A stretch of 54,961 bases of DNA from Planktomarina sp. (GTDB lineage Bacteria; Pseudomonadota; Alphaproteobacteria; Rhodobacterales; Rhodobacteraceae). The stretch spans positions 1 through 54,961 of the forward strand of contig JAHDCF010000016.1 in NCBI GenBank assembly GCA_020630015.1, in the 5' to 3' direction. Below are positions 8,117-16,453 of this stretch, piece after piece (positions within the stretch are counted from its first letter, which is position 1; every line of letters starts with the position of its first letter). The notes under the pieces are model-generated. The model saw only the letters and a program-made list of their open reading frames with translations, searched no databases and had not been told where the DNA came from. The translations under genes and the position numbers were made by a program.

Positions 8117-9157
8117 TTATGCCGGTTCGCGCAGGTCCAATGCATCGGCCCCAAGGGGCAAAAGCATCTTGGTTGCCGCCAACCCGAAAGGCCCATCCAG
8201 ATCATGTTGCCATTTGGGGGATTTGTCTTTGTCGATGATCATGGCACGAATGCCTTCTATGAATTCACCATCGCTGGCGGATCGAAAGGTATATCGATAT
8301 TCAAGCTCGAGCGATTTCACGATATCGTCTGCGGCCCGCGCGCGGTGGATCAATTCCACGGCCGCCGCCATGGCCATCGGCGATGGGGTCGACAGTTTTT
8401 GCAAAGTGTCTTTGGCAAAGCTTGTTTCATCAGATCGCAGCGCCCTGAGGATATCGCCAAAAGTTTCACCCGCAAAATTTCGATCAATATCGCCCTGCAT
8501 CGCAAGAAGTGGGGCAGGGCCCGCATCCCCCACAAAGGTTTCGATCACGCCGATATCGCCCGTGTCGATCAATGCCTGTTTTAATGCGGGCCATTGGTCA
8601 TAGGGGACAAACCGATCAGCAAACCCAGCCCAAATCGCATCCGCGGCCGACATGCGATATGTCGTAACACCCATGAATTCCCCAACACGGCCCGGCGCGA
8701 GTGCCAATAAATAGGACCCACCCACATCCGGCACCAATCCAATGGCGCATTCGGGCATCGCAATCTTGGAGGTTTCGCAAACGATGCGATGCGCCACGTG
8801 GCATCCAACCCCAACACCGCCCCCCATGGTGAAGCCTTGTAAAAAGGAAACAACCGGTTTGGGACAGGTCGCCAACTTTGCGTTCAGGCGATATTCATCT
8901 GTCCAAAATTTTCGCCCGTATTCATAGTTTCCATCTTTGGCGGTTTCGTACATGTGCGAGATATCCCCGCCTGCACAGAATGCCTTATCCCCCACGGCAT
9001 CTATGGCGATGATTTTGACGGTGTCATCTGCCTCAAACTCGCCCAAAATCTTTTCGATACCAAGACACATATCATAGGTCAGCGCATTTAACGCATCGGG
9101 TCGATTTAACGTGATAATGCCCAAGGGGCCATGAATGTTCGAAATAAGTTCAGACAT
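8117..9157 (-). CDS. 3-hydroxyisobutyryl-CoA hydrolase (crotonase superfamily)
   Basis: This 346-residue enzyme hydrolyses 3-hydroxyisobutyryl-CoA in valine catabolism. The crotonase core is seen as GIITLNRPDALNALTYDM (about 13-30), then AFCAGGDISHMYE (oxyanion hole) and FTMGGGVGVGCHVAHRIV. PECAIGLVPDVGGSYLL carries the catalytic Glu/Asp pair expected of HIBYL-CoA hydrolases rather than simple hydratases. The C-terminal extension to about 346 residues also fits this subfamily. ATG 9157 is used; an in-frame TTG lies three codons upstream. It appears monocistronic. The 235 bp upstream (9158-9392) hold no gene I can support, only an A+T-rich leader and a run of nine T at about 9381-9389. Confidence 0.88.
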   Translation of the reverse strand: MSELISNIHGPLGIITLNRPDALNALTYDMCLGIEKILGEFEADDTVKIIAIDAVGDKAFCAGGDISHMYETAKDGNYEYGRKFWTDEYRLNAKLATCPKPVVSFLQGFTMGGGVGVGCHVAHRIVCETSKIAMPECAIGLVPDVGGSYLLALAPGRVGEFMGVTTYRMSAADAIWAGFADRFVPYDQWPALKQALIDTGDIGVIETFVGDAGPAPLLAMQGDIDRNFAGETFGDILRALRSDETSFAKDTLQKLSTPSPMAMAAAVELIHRARAADDIVKSLELEYRYTFRSASDGEFIEGIRAMIIDKDKSPKWQHDLDGPFGLAATKMLLPLGADALDLREPA

Positions 9158-9392
9158 GATATTCAAATGGTTTTCTTACGCTTCGGGACAATCTGCAGGG
9201 CTGATCTGAGCGGATTCATATCAACCCCTTTGATGATGACCAAGCAGATATCTTTTGACGCTCTCAAAATAGGGCTGATCGGGGTAAAAGGTTCGAAAAA
9301 TGTAGTTATATGCTGAATTATAGCGTGAAAATCTTTCGAAGAGTTGAAAAAAGAATGCTCACAATTCCTGCTTTCGCGTCTTTTTTTTTGGC

Positions 9393-10238
9393 TTAAGCTG
9401 CCTTTGGTTTAAGTTTTTGCAAGACTTGATCAAACCAGGCCCATGCGTTTTGCGCGCGTCTGTTGATGACCAAATAGATGGGCCGGTGAAAGACGGGTGC
9501 GTCGGGCACCGCATGTAATTTCCCGGTGTTCAGATGCGGCTGTGCGATGCGGCGGGGCAAATATGCACTGCCACCGTGGGTCAGGATATGATCCAATCCC
9601 AACCGGGCGGACCCAAATGCAATGCGTGCGGCATTGGCATCGGCGTAGGCCGCCGCGTGGTTGCGACCAAATTCATACCCGGCTTCAACAAACACATATC
9701 CCGGATCAAATCGCAGGGGGCTGTCTGGGTTTGTGGACACCAAGATCAGGTCATCGGCGGGCAATTCAAATTGGGTTTGATCTGCACCGGTGCGGGGGGT
9801 GTATGTCAGGGCCAAATCAGATTTTTCGCTTTGCAGCCAACCCGCAATTGTGGTGGCATCCCCTTCCCAAACGGACATGGCCACCGGGGGATCAAGTGTC
9901 AAAACAAGCTGATGCAAGTGTTCCCCAAGGCCCACCCACAGATCGGTTTCAATCGACATATTACAAATGGCGCCCATCCCCTTGGGCAGGGCTGTTTCTT
10001 GTTGGGCCTGCCGCCAAAGATCAGAGATTGTGCCGGCATATCGTTTCAGCCGTTGCCCGGCGGGGCTGGCCACCGCGCCGGATTTACGACGTATGATCAG
10101 ATCCTGCCCCAATTGTTGTTCCAAAGATTTCAGTCGGGCAGTCACAGTGGATTGCGTCACGTTCAGCCGATCCGCCGCAGCGATCAAACTACCGGTTTCA
10201 AGGATCGTTAGGAAGGTGCGAAGCTCTGTCAGGGTCAT
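9393..10238 (-). CDS. LysR-family transcriptional regulator
   Basis: This is a 281-residue LysR-type regulator. The N-terminal winged helix (1-60) has the usual signature TFLTILETGSLIAAADRL followed by VTQSTVTARLKSLEQQLG. A linker helix and a substrate-binding domain fill residues about 90-281. It is divergent from the aldehyde dehydrogenase operon across a 102-bp A+T-rich gap that contains a palindrome. By the normal LysR arrangement it would control that operon in response to the pathway substrate or an intermediate. Confidence 0.9.
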   Translation of the reverse strand: MTLTELRTFLTILETGSLIAAADRLNVTQSTVTARLKSLEQQLGQDLIIRRKSGAVASPAGQRLKRYAGTISDLWRQAQQETALPKGMGAICNMSIETDLWVGLGEHLHQLVLTLDPPVAMSVWEGDATTIAGWLQSEKSDLALTYTPRTGADQTQFELPADDLILVSTNPDSPLRFDPGYVFVEAGYEFGRNHAAAYADANAARIAFGSARLGLDHILTHGGSAYLPRRIAQPHLNTGKLHAVPDAPVFHRPIYLVINRRAQNAWAWFDQVLQKLKPKAA

Positions 10239-10244
10239 TTCAGT

Positions 10245-10263
10245 AATTTGAAATATTCGAATT
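10245..10263. promoter_or_regulatory. palindromic candidate LysR operator
   Basis: AATTTGAAATATTCGAATT reads nearly the same on both strands (14 of 19 positions; arms AATT-GAA and TTC-AATT). It contains T-N11-A spacings. It lies just upstream of the LysR start and about 80 bp before the aldehyde dehydrogenase start. A weaker relative, with TTCGTTATTCAAAT, follows near 10279-10292. Function is inferred from position and symmetry. Confidence 0.5.
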
Positions 10264-10340
10264 AAGTGTGCAATATTATTCGTTATTCAAATTTAAAAAA
10301 CTACACTAACCTCGTCCAAAGATTGTACGGGGGGCGACCA

Positions 10341-11816
10341 ATGTCGCAGATTCAAAATTACCAGATGTTGATCAATGGCGCATGGGTTGCGGCCTCTGAC
10401 GGGGGATCGTTTGAAAGTGTCGATCCGGCCACGGGCGATGTGTGGTCCACCGTGCCAGAAGCCACCGTCGACGATGTGGAACAGGCGGTGCAAGCTGCCC
10501 ATGCGGCGCTGACCGGCCCATGGGGGCAGATGACACCAACGCAAAGGGGCAAATGCCTGCGCAAGCTGGCGGATCTGATGGCCCAAAAGACCGAGGATTT
10601 GGGCCGCATCGAAACCCGCGACACAGGCAAGATGTTCAGCGAAACGGCATGGCAGGCGACATATATTGCAGAATATCTGCATTTCTTTGCCGGGGCAGCG
10701 GATAAGATTCATGGGGAAACCCTGCCGATTGATAAGCCGGATATGTTCGTCTTCACCCGGCGCGAACCTTTGGGGGTGATTGCCGCTGTTATCCCATGGA
10801 ACAGTCAATTTTTCCTCAGCGCGGTGAAGATCGGTCCGGCATTGGCCGCGGGCAACACGATTGTTTTGAAGGCGTCTGAACATGCCTCGGCCCCTTTGTT
10901 GGAATTTGGTAAGCTGATGGCTGAGGCCGGGATTCCAGATGGTGTTGTCAATATCATTACGGGCCACGCAGAACCCTGTGGTCGCGTCCTGACGTCACAT
11001 CCCTTGGTGGCCAAAGTTGCGTTCACCGGCGGGCCAGAGGCCGCGCGCCACATCGTGCGCAATTCGGCGGAAAACTTTGCAGAGGTTTCGTTGGAACTGG
11101 GTGGGAAGTCACCTTTCATCGTTTTTGAAGACGCCGATATCGAAAGCGCCGTGAACGGATCGGTTGCAGGTATTTTTGGCGCCACCGGGCAAAGCTGCGT
11201 GGCGGGATCGCGATTGTATCTGCACGAAGATATCGCAGATGCCTTTTTGGAAAAAATGGTCGCGATTGCGCAAAATATTCGCATCGGTGATCCACAAGAC
11301 AGCGACACAGAAATGGGGCCGTTGTGCACAACGGGCCAGTTGAACCACATCAAGGCTCAGGTGGATTTGGCAGTAAAAGAAGGTGGAACGGTACTTACCG
11401 GTGGGGCGCAACCGGATATGCCCGGGCAATATTTTCAACCAACGATCATCGATTGCCCCCGCCAAGATCTGACGATTGTGGATACAGAATTGTTTGGGCC
11501 TGTTTTGGCCGTTCAAAGATTCAAAACAGAGGCCGAGGTGACCGCGCTTGCCAATGACACCAAACACGGGTTGGCGGCGGGGGTTTTCACCCGCGACAGT
11601 GCGCGCGCCTTGCGTATGACGCAAAATGTTCAGGCCGGCATTGTGTGGGTGAATACCTATCGCGCGATCAGCCCGGTTGCCGAATTTGGCGGCCTAAAGA
11701 ACAGCGGATATGGCCGCGAAGCGGGGCTTCAGGCCGTGTATTCCTATACCCGCCCAAAAACAGTTTGGATGAACATGTCCGACGATCCCATCGCAAACCC
11801 TTTTAAGCCGAGGTAA
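10341..11816 (+). CDS. NAD(P)-dependent aldehyde dehydrogenase
   Basis: This 491-residue enzyme oxidises an aldehyde to a carboxylate. It carries all catalytic elements of the ALDH superfamily: Asn154 in PWN, the LELGGKSP motif with Glu252, and the nucleophile Cys286 in GQSCVAGSRLYL. The cofactor-binding TIVLKASEHA is near residues 173-182. ATG 10341 is preferred because a GGGGGG purine run lies upstream and the longer reading frame adds unlike sequence. It is the first gene of a five-gene plus-strand operon, and the next gene starts 5 bp after its stop. The physiological aldehyde cannot be told from the sequence. Confidence 0.92.
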   Translation: MSQIQNYQMLINGAWVAASDGGSFESVDPATGDVWSTVPEATVDDVEQAVQAAHAALTGPWGQMTPTQRGKCLRKLADLMAQKTEDLGRIETRDTGKMFSETAWQATYIAEYLHFFAGAADKIHGETLPIDKPDMFVFTRREPLGVIAAVIPWNSQFFLSAVKIGPALAAGNTIVLKASEHASAPLLEFGKLMAEAGIPDGVVNIITGHAEPCGRVLTSHPLVAKVAFTGGPEAARHIVRNSAENFAEVSLELGGKSPFIVFEDADIESAVNGSVAGIFGATGQSCVAGSRLYLHEDIADAFLEKMVAIAQNIRIGDPQDSDTEMGPLCTTGQLNHIKAQVDLAVKEGGTVLTGGAQPDMPGQYFQPTIIDCPRQDLTIVDTELFGPVLAVQRFKTEAEVTALANDTKHGLAAGVFTRDSARALRMTQNVQAGIVWVNTYRAISPVAEFGGLKNSGYGREAGLQAVYSYTRPKTVWMNMSDDPIANPFKPR

Positions 11817-11821
11817 GTGCA

Positions 11822-12853
11822 ATGAAATTTCACATCGCAGTCAATCTAGAACGCATGGACAATGCCACTGATATGAAAGCCGTGCGGGATCATACCTTGG
11901 ATATGGTGAAAATGGCGGATCAAGCCGGGTTTGAAATTGCTTGGGCCGCGGAACATCACGCGCTTGAAATGACCATTGCGCCCAATCCGTTTCAAATCAT
12001 GACATGGTGGGCGGATCACACTGAAAACATTCGCCTTGGATGTGGTGTGGCCAATGCCAGCTATTGGCACCCCATCAACATCGCCGGAGAGGCGGCGATG
12101 GTTGATCTGATCTCTGGTGGTCGTTTGGAAATGGGGCTTGGCTCGGGTGCCTATCAACGTGAATTTGATCGCATGCGTCCGGGATTGGATCAAAAAGATG
12201 GATATAAATATCTGCAAGAAATGCTGCCTTTGGTGCGCGAGTTGTGGAAAGGGGATGTGGAACACAATGGCGAACATTGGCAGTTCCCAACAGCCACATC
12301 ATGTCCCAAACCCGTGCAATCGGATGTGCCCATGTGGGTGGCGGCGCGATCCCCGGTGACGTTTGATTATGCCGTTGAAAACAAATGCAATGTGATGTCA
12401 TGGCCCCTGACCATGCCCATGTCTGAGGCGGAAAAATATAAAGCCCAGCTGGATGATGCCATCAAACGGGCGCAGGGGTGGGATGGAACCTTTGCGATGA
12501 TGCGCCATTCAGCCGTTTATGACAACGAAGATGATCGGCAGGCATCCATGACCGCGATCCGCAATGTATTGGGTAAATTCGGCAATCTGATGATGAAAAA
12601 GGGTGAGGTGCGGAACGGATTTCCAGACAATGTTCCCTTTGAAGAACTGGAAGGGAACGTGCGGGTTGAACCCAAGATGTTGGAAGAAAACCTGATGTTT
12701 GGATCGCCCGATGCGGTGACACAAAAGCTGAAGAAATACGAAGATTTAGGTGTTGACGCCTTCATCTATTACGCGTCCATGGGATTAGACATGGATGTCC
12801 AGAAACGGTCGTTGAAATTGTTCATCGACGAAGTCATGCCGGAGTTTGCATAA
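11822..12853 (+). CDS. LLM-class flavin-dependent monooxygenase
   Basis: The 343-residue protein belongs to the bacterial luciferase-like monooxygenases, which use reduced flavin to oxygenate or cleave organic substrates. Typical segments are AEHHALEMTIAPNPF (about 42-56), RLGCGVANASYWHPINIAGE, and LISGGRLEMGLGSGAYQREF (about 96-115), which line the TIM-barrel flavin pocket. A C-terminal FGSPDAVTQKLKKYEDLGVD is also standard. An AGGTAAG ribosome site precedes ATG 11822, and the stop overlaps the next start (TAATG). No flavin reductase lies in the operon, so the reduced flavin would have to come from elsewhere. Together with its neighbours it suggests oxidative breakdown of a nitrogen-containing or cyclic compound, which is inference. 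Confidence 0.88.
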   Translation: MKFHIAVNLERMDNATDMKAVRDHTLDMVKMADQAGFEIAWAAEHHALEMTIAPNPFQIMTWWADHTENIRLGCGVANASYWHPINIAGEAAMVDLISGGRLEMGLGSGAYQREFDRMRPGLDQKDGYKYLQEMLPLVRELWKGDVEHNGEHWQFPTATSCPKPVQSDVPMWVAARSPVTFDYAVENKCNVMSWPLTMPMSEAEKYKAQLDDAIKRAQGWDGTFAMMRHSAVYDNEDDRQASMTAIRNVLGKFGNLMMKKGEVRNGFPDNVPFEELEGNVRVEPKMLEENLMFGSPDAVTQKLKKYEDLGVDAFIYYASMGLDMDVQKRSLKLFIDEVMPEFA

Positions 12854-13449
12854 TGCCAGCCGAAATACGCCGCACAATCTTAAACATTCAAGATACCCAC
12901 ATTGAAGGGTGGAAAAAAGTGGATACACCCACCCGTTTGGTGACCGCCATGGCGATTATCAAAAACCCTTGGTATGGGCGCGGCCATGTTGAAAATTTGC
13001 GACCGGAAATTCAGGATATTGGCCCAGAAATTGGCGGCCTGTTGACCAAGATGATTTTGGACGTCACGGGGGACAAGCTGGAAGGATACGGAAAAGCATC
13101 CGTCGTTGGGATGGGGGGCGAACTGGAACATGCGCAGGCCCTGACCCACACGTTGTGGTTCGGCAACAAATATCGTGAGGCCGTGAATGCCCAGTCATAT
13201 CTGGTGTTTTCGAACACCCGTGGGGCGGCGGGCACATCTTTGATGATCCCCTTGATGGACAAAGATGATGGGGGCCGTCGGTCCCATTATCAAACCATCC
13301 ATGTGTCTGTGCAGGATGCCCCGGCCGATGATGAAATCATTATCGCTTTGGGGGCCTCTATCGGCGGGCATCCAAACCACCGCATCGGTGACAGATATCA
13401 AGATCTGGCCGAAATGGGGCGTGACGTGGACAATCCCGCCGGTGTTTGA
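12853..13449 (+). CDS. AA_synth/DUF1185 family protein
   Basis: This is a 198-residue protein of the 'amino acid synthesis' family (Pfam PF06684, formerly DUF1185), whose biochemical role has not been established. Family-like segments are RLVTAMAIIKNPWYGRG, GYGKASVVGMGGELEHAQAL (about 77-96) and DAPADDEIIIALGASIGG (about 155-172), which correspond to the barbiturase-like fold core. The start shares a base with the stop of the LLM monooxygenase, implying coupling. Its 3' end overlaps the 5' end of the alpha/beta hydrolase. A place next to a monooxygenase and a hydrolase makes a catabolic role more likely than amino acid synthesis. Confidence 0.8.
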   Translation: MPAEIRRTILNIQDTHIEGWKKVDTPTRLVTAMAIIKNPWYGRGHVENLRPEIQDIGPEIGGLLTKMILDVTGDKLEGYGKASVVGMGGELEHAQALTHTLWFGNKYREAVNAQSYLVFSNTRGAAGTSLMIPLMDKDDGGRRSHYQTIHVSVQDAPADDEIIIALGASIGGHPNHRIGDRYQDLAEMGRDVDNPAGV

Positions 13450-14227
13450 ACGTGCACCAGATGGCACAGCCTTTGCCCTGACGGGACCACGCGATGGGCC
13501 TTTGGTGGTGCTGATCCATGGGTTGGGCCTGACACGCCACCTGTGGGATCCCCACCTGCCTGCATTTCGCGATTTTCGCGTTCTGGCCTATGATCTTTAT
13601 GGCCACGGTGACAGTGCGCCCACCCCTGAAACGGCAAGTTTGACCGTGTTTTCAAATCAATTGGCCGGGTTGTTGGATCACATCGGCGCGCAGCGCGCCC
13701 ATGTGGTTGGGTTTTCCATTGGCGGGATGATAAATCGGCGATTTGCGTTGGATCATCCTGGGAATTTGGATCGTCTGGTTATTTTGAATTCCCCGCATGA
13801 CCGCGGGGAAGAGGCACAGCAATTGGTCGAAGACCGGGCCCGTTCTGTACGAGATCAAGGGGCGTTTTCCACCTTTGATGCGGCCTTGAAACGCTGGTTC
13901 ACACCGCAATTTCTGGCCCTGGGTGATGGATCAAACCTGGTCAGGGCTTGGCGTGAACAGGTGGATGCTGAAAGCTATGCTCAGGCGGCGTGGGTATTGG
14001 CCAATGGCGTGCGTGAATTAATCGCGCCCAAGCCCCCAATCACCGCACCAACCCTTGTGATGACCTGCGAAAACGACAGTGGCAGCACCCCAAAACACAG
14101 CCAAGATATCGCCGCCGAAATCGACGGCAGTCTTTGTAAGATCATCCCCACATTGCAGCATCTGGGTTTGATGGAAGATCCAGATGCCTTCACGTCCCCC
14201 ATTGTTGATTTCCTCAAAAGGACCTAA
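13421..14227 (+). CDS. alpha/beta hydrolase, 3-oxoadipate enol-lactonase-like
   Basis: This is an alpha/beta hydrolase of about 268 residues. The oxyanion segment VVLIHGLGLTRHLWDPHLPA and the strand VLAYDLYGHGDS come first. The nucleophile elbow is VVGFSIGGMINRRFALDHP, followed by a late PTLQHLGLMEDPDAF that supplies the catalytic His. This pattern is closest to PcaD-type enol-lactonases and their relatives. The start is uncertain: GTG 13421 and GTG 13442 both lie inside the preceding gene, and no ATG is available. The four-base gap to the ThDP enzyme suggests co-translation. It probably hydrolyses a ring-opened lactone, ester or amide produced by the monooxygenase. Confidence 0.8.
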   Translation: MTWTIPPVFERAPDGTAFALTGPRDGPLVVLIHGLGLTRHLWDPHLPAFRDFRVLAYDLYGHGDSAPTPETASLTVFSNQLAGLLDHIGAQRAHVVGFSIGGMINRRFALDHPGNLDRLVILNSPHDRGEEAQQLVEDRARSVRDQGAFSTFDAALKRWFTPQFLALGDGSNLVRAWREQVDAESYAQAAWVLANGVRELIAPKPPITAPTLVMTCENDSGSTPKHSQDIAAEIDGSLCKIIPTLQHLGLMEDPDAFTSPIVDFLKRT

Positions 14228-14230
14228 CCC

Positions 14231-15916
14231 ATGACATTGATGAGCGGTGGCCAAGCGGCCGTAGAGGCCCTGAAGGCAGAAAAAGTAAGCCATGTTTTCG
14301 GCCTTATTGGATCAGCCACGATGGAGATGTTCGATGCGTTGTATGATGCCAAGGACATAAACTTTATCGGTGTGCATGATGAACGCACGGGCACCCACAT
14401 GGCGGATGGATTTGCGCGCGCGTCGGGTCAGGCTGGGGTGGTTTTGGCCGGTCAGAACGGGCCGGGGGCCACCAATTTGGTGACAGGTCTTTCACAGGCC
14501 AAGGCGGCCTTTTCACCGGTGGTGTCGATCGCGGGGATGTTGGCGCAAGGTCATATCTACCGCGATGCCTTTCAAGAGGTGGATCAGCAATCCCTGTTTA
14601 CGCCGGTCACCAAGAAAACATGGACAGCCCCCAGTGCCGATCGGGTGCCCGAACTGATGCGAGAGGCATTTCGCACCGCCCTGTCGCCGCGCCGTGGGCC
14701 GGTTCATTTGAACCTGCCACGGGATGTGTTGGCGGCCCAAGCCGAATTTGAACAGATGCAAAGCCCAGATGGGTATCGTGTGCACCGCGCGCCGGCTGGC
14801 CATCCAGAAGATATCGCCGCCGCCGCCGCTTTGCTTGCCAATGCAGATCGCCCTGTCATCATCGCCGGTGGTGGGATCAAGAATACTTTGGGCCATGCAC
14901 AGGCGCTTGCTTTGGCAGAGGCCCTAAATTGCCCCATCGTCACCAGCCCCGGCCATGGTGATGCGATCCCCTTTGCGCACCCGTTAAACGCGGGTCAGAT
15001 GGGGCCGCGCGGAAATGCGGTGGCCAGCCGTTTGGTGAAAGAGGCTGATGTGATCTTGGCCTTGGGAACACGTCTTGGGTTTAATTCCACATTTTACAGT
15101 TATGACAACATCAACAAGGATGCGAAAATCATCCATGTTGAACTTGAACCCACGGCCATTGGTCGGTTCTTTCCCGTTGAAATTGGAATCTGGGGGGATG
15201 CACCGCAGATCGCGGCGCAAATTCAAGCAGCGTTGAACCAAACCATGTCGCGTTCCGCGATGGACATGTGGGCAATCGGATTTCAGGCAGAGCGTCAGAA
15301 ATTTCTGGACACCCGTGATGCTGAGGCCATTGAAACGCATCCGACGCAACCATCAGGATTGTTCAAAGCCCTGCGTCAAGTGATCCCCCATGATGCGGCT
15401 GTAACGATGGATGCGGGTACCCTGTGCCTGCAGGCCACGGATGCTTTGAATTATCACACGCCGCGCAGCTTGTTCACACCACTGGATTTCGGTTTGGTTG
15501 GGTTTTCCTTTGCGGCCGGTCTGGGGGTGAAATGCGCCCAACCCAACAGGCCTGTCATCAGTTTGATGGGGGACGGTGGGTTCGGCATGACGTTGAGCGA
15601 GCTGAGCACAGCCGTGGATCATGGCATCAACACCGTAACTGTTGTGATGAACAACGGCTGTTGGGGGGCCGAAAAAGCGTATCAACGGGATTTCTTTAAC
15701 GCGCGTTACATCGGTGCGGATATCGGCAGCCCCCCATTTGATGTGGTTGCAGAAACCTATGGCGCGGCGGGGTTCCGGGCGGAAAAATTGTCAGATGTTG
15801 CCCCCGCGATCGAGGCCGCCTTGGCCTGCGGCAAACCCGCGGTGGTGGATGTGGCCGTTGATCCCAATGCGCTGTATTCCTTCCGACGCGACAGTTTCAA
15901 ACATCGCGGGGGATAG
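14231..15916 (+). CDS. thiamine diphosphate-dependent enzyme, acetolactate synthase-like
   Basis: This 561-residue enzyme has the POX/ALS three-domain layout. The PYR domain includes FGLIGSATMEMFDAL and the catalytic Glu51 in HDERTGTHMADGFAR. A middle Rossmann-like domain contains RPVIIAGGGIKNT, and the PP domain has the ThDP-Mg motif from GDGGFGMTLSEL to VVMNNGCWG. It lacks an obvious acetolactate-synthase FAD segment. The GLIGSA and GFQEV-like DAFQEVDQQSLF segments are reminiscent of sulfoacetaldehyde acetyltransferase and oxalyl-CoA decarboxylase relatives. It is the last gene of the operon, so it probably decarboxylates or cleaves a 2-oxo acid made by the upstream steps. The substrate is unknown. 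Confidence 0.82.
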   Translation: MTLMSGGQAAVEALKAEKVSHVFGLIGSATMEMFDALYDAKDINFIGVHDERTGTHMADGFARASGQAGVVLAGQNGPGATNLVTGLSQAKAAFSPVVSIAGMLAQGHIYRDAFQEVDQQSLFTPVTKKTWTAPSADRVPELMREAFRTALSPRRGPVHLNLPRDVLAAQAEFEQMQSPDGYRVHRAPAGHPEDIAAAAALLANADRPVIIAGGGIKNTLGHAQALALAEALNCPIVTSPGHGDAIPFAHPLNAGQMGPRGNAVASRLVKEADVILALGTRLGFNSTFYSYDNINKDAKIIHVELEPTAIGRFFPVEIGIWGDAPQIAAQIQAALNQTMSRSAMDMWAIGFQAERQKFLDTRDAEAIETHPTQPSGLFKALRQVIPHDAAVTMDAGTLCLQATDALNYHTPRSLFTPLDFGLVGFSFAAGLGVKCAQPNRPVISLMGDGGFGMTLSELSTAVDHGINTVTVVMNNGCWGAEKAYQRDFFNARYIGADIGSPPFDVVAETYGAAGFRAEKLSDVAPAIEAALACGKPAVVDVAVDPNALYSFRRDSFKHRGG

Positions 15917-15935
15917 GCTGGACATTTCAGTCAGT

Positions 15936-15948
15936 GTTATAATATAAC
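15936..15948. promoter_or_regulatory. Zur box
   Basis: GTTATAATATAAC is a perfect 6-1-6 palindrome 32 bp upstream of the zur start. It matches the core of the known bacterial zinc-uptake-regulator operator (GTTATANTATAAC). Zn-loaded Zur bound here would repress zur-znuCB, giving autoregulation. Confidence 0.85.
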
Positions 15949-15979
15949 GCACCTCTGGTGGCCAAGTCTAAGGCGGTGC

Positions 15980-16453
15980 ATGATGACACAGGTTGAATTC
16001 CATCCCCATGATCACGACCATTGCGTGGAAGATCGCATTTCGCGGGTCGATGACGTGTGCAAACAAAAGGGGCTGAAGCTGACACCAGCACGCCGCAATG
16101 TCTTAGAGATTTTGTTGCGCGATCACAGGGCCTTAGGGGCCTATGAGATTTTGGGAGGTTTGAAGGCCAAGGGCCGGGCGGCACAGCCACCTGTTGCCTA
16201 TCGCGCCTTGGATTTTTTGGTCAGCCACGGGTTTGCCCATAAGATCGAACATAAAAACGCCTTTGTGGCCTGCGCTCATCCTGATACCGCCCATGCCCCG
16301 GCCTTTTTGATCTGTGAAAGCTGCGATGTGGTGGCCGAAGCGACGCCGCAAGTCGATCTGTCCCAGATTGCCGATGGGGGATTTGAAGTCGCCTCTGTCA
16401 TGGTCGAAGTTAAGGGCCTGTGCCCCACATGTAAGTCGGAGCCTGCCCAATGA
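15980..16453 (+). CDS. zur: zinc uptake regulator Zur (Fur family)
   Basis: This 157-residue Fur-family repressor has a winged-helix N-terminal half (KLTPARRNVLEILLRDH; recognition region PPVAYRALDFLVSHGFAHKI) and a metal-binding C-terminal half. The structural zinc site is formed by two Cys pairs, CESCDVV and CPTCKSE. The regulatory-site His/Cys residues are in NAFVACAHPDTAHAPAFLIC. The N-terminus is His/Asp-rich (HPHDHDHC). ATG 15980 and ATG 15983 are adjacent alternatives. Its last bases overlap znuC (ATGA), and the Zur box lies just upstream. The RxNVL...CAHP arrangement and the zinc transporter neighbours identify it as Zur rather than Fur. Confidence 0.92.
   Translation: MMTQVEFHPHDHDHCVEDRISRVDDVCKQKGLKLTPARRNVLEILLRDHRALGAYEILGGLKAKGRAAQPPVAYRALDFLVSHGFAHKIEHKNAFVACAHPDTAHAPAFLICESCDVVAEATPQVDLSQIADGGFEVASVMVEVKGLCPTCKSEPAQ

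Noticed and set aside
9378-9392. Run of nine T downstream of the LysR gene as a rho-independent terminator
   Set aside because: The run is on the plus strand, where no gene ends here, and no hairpin precedes it; on the minus strand it would be an A run.
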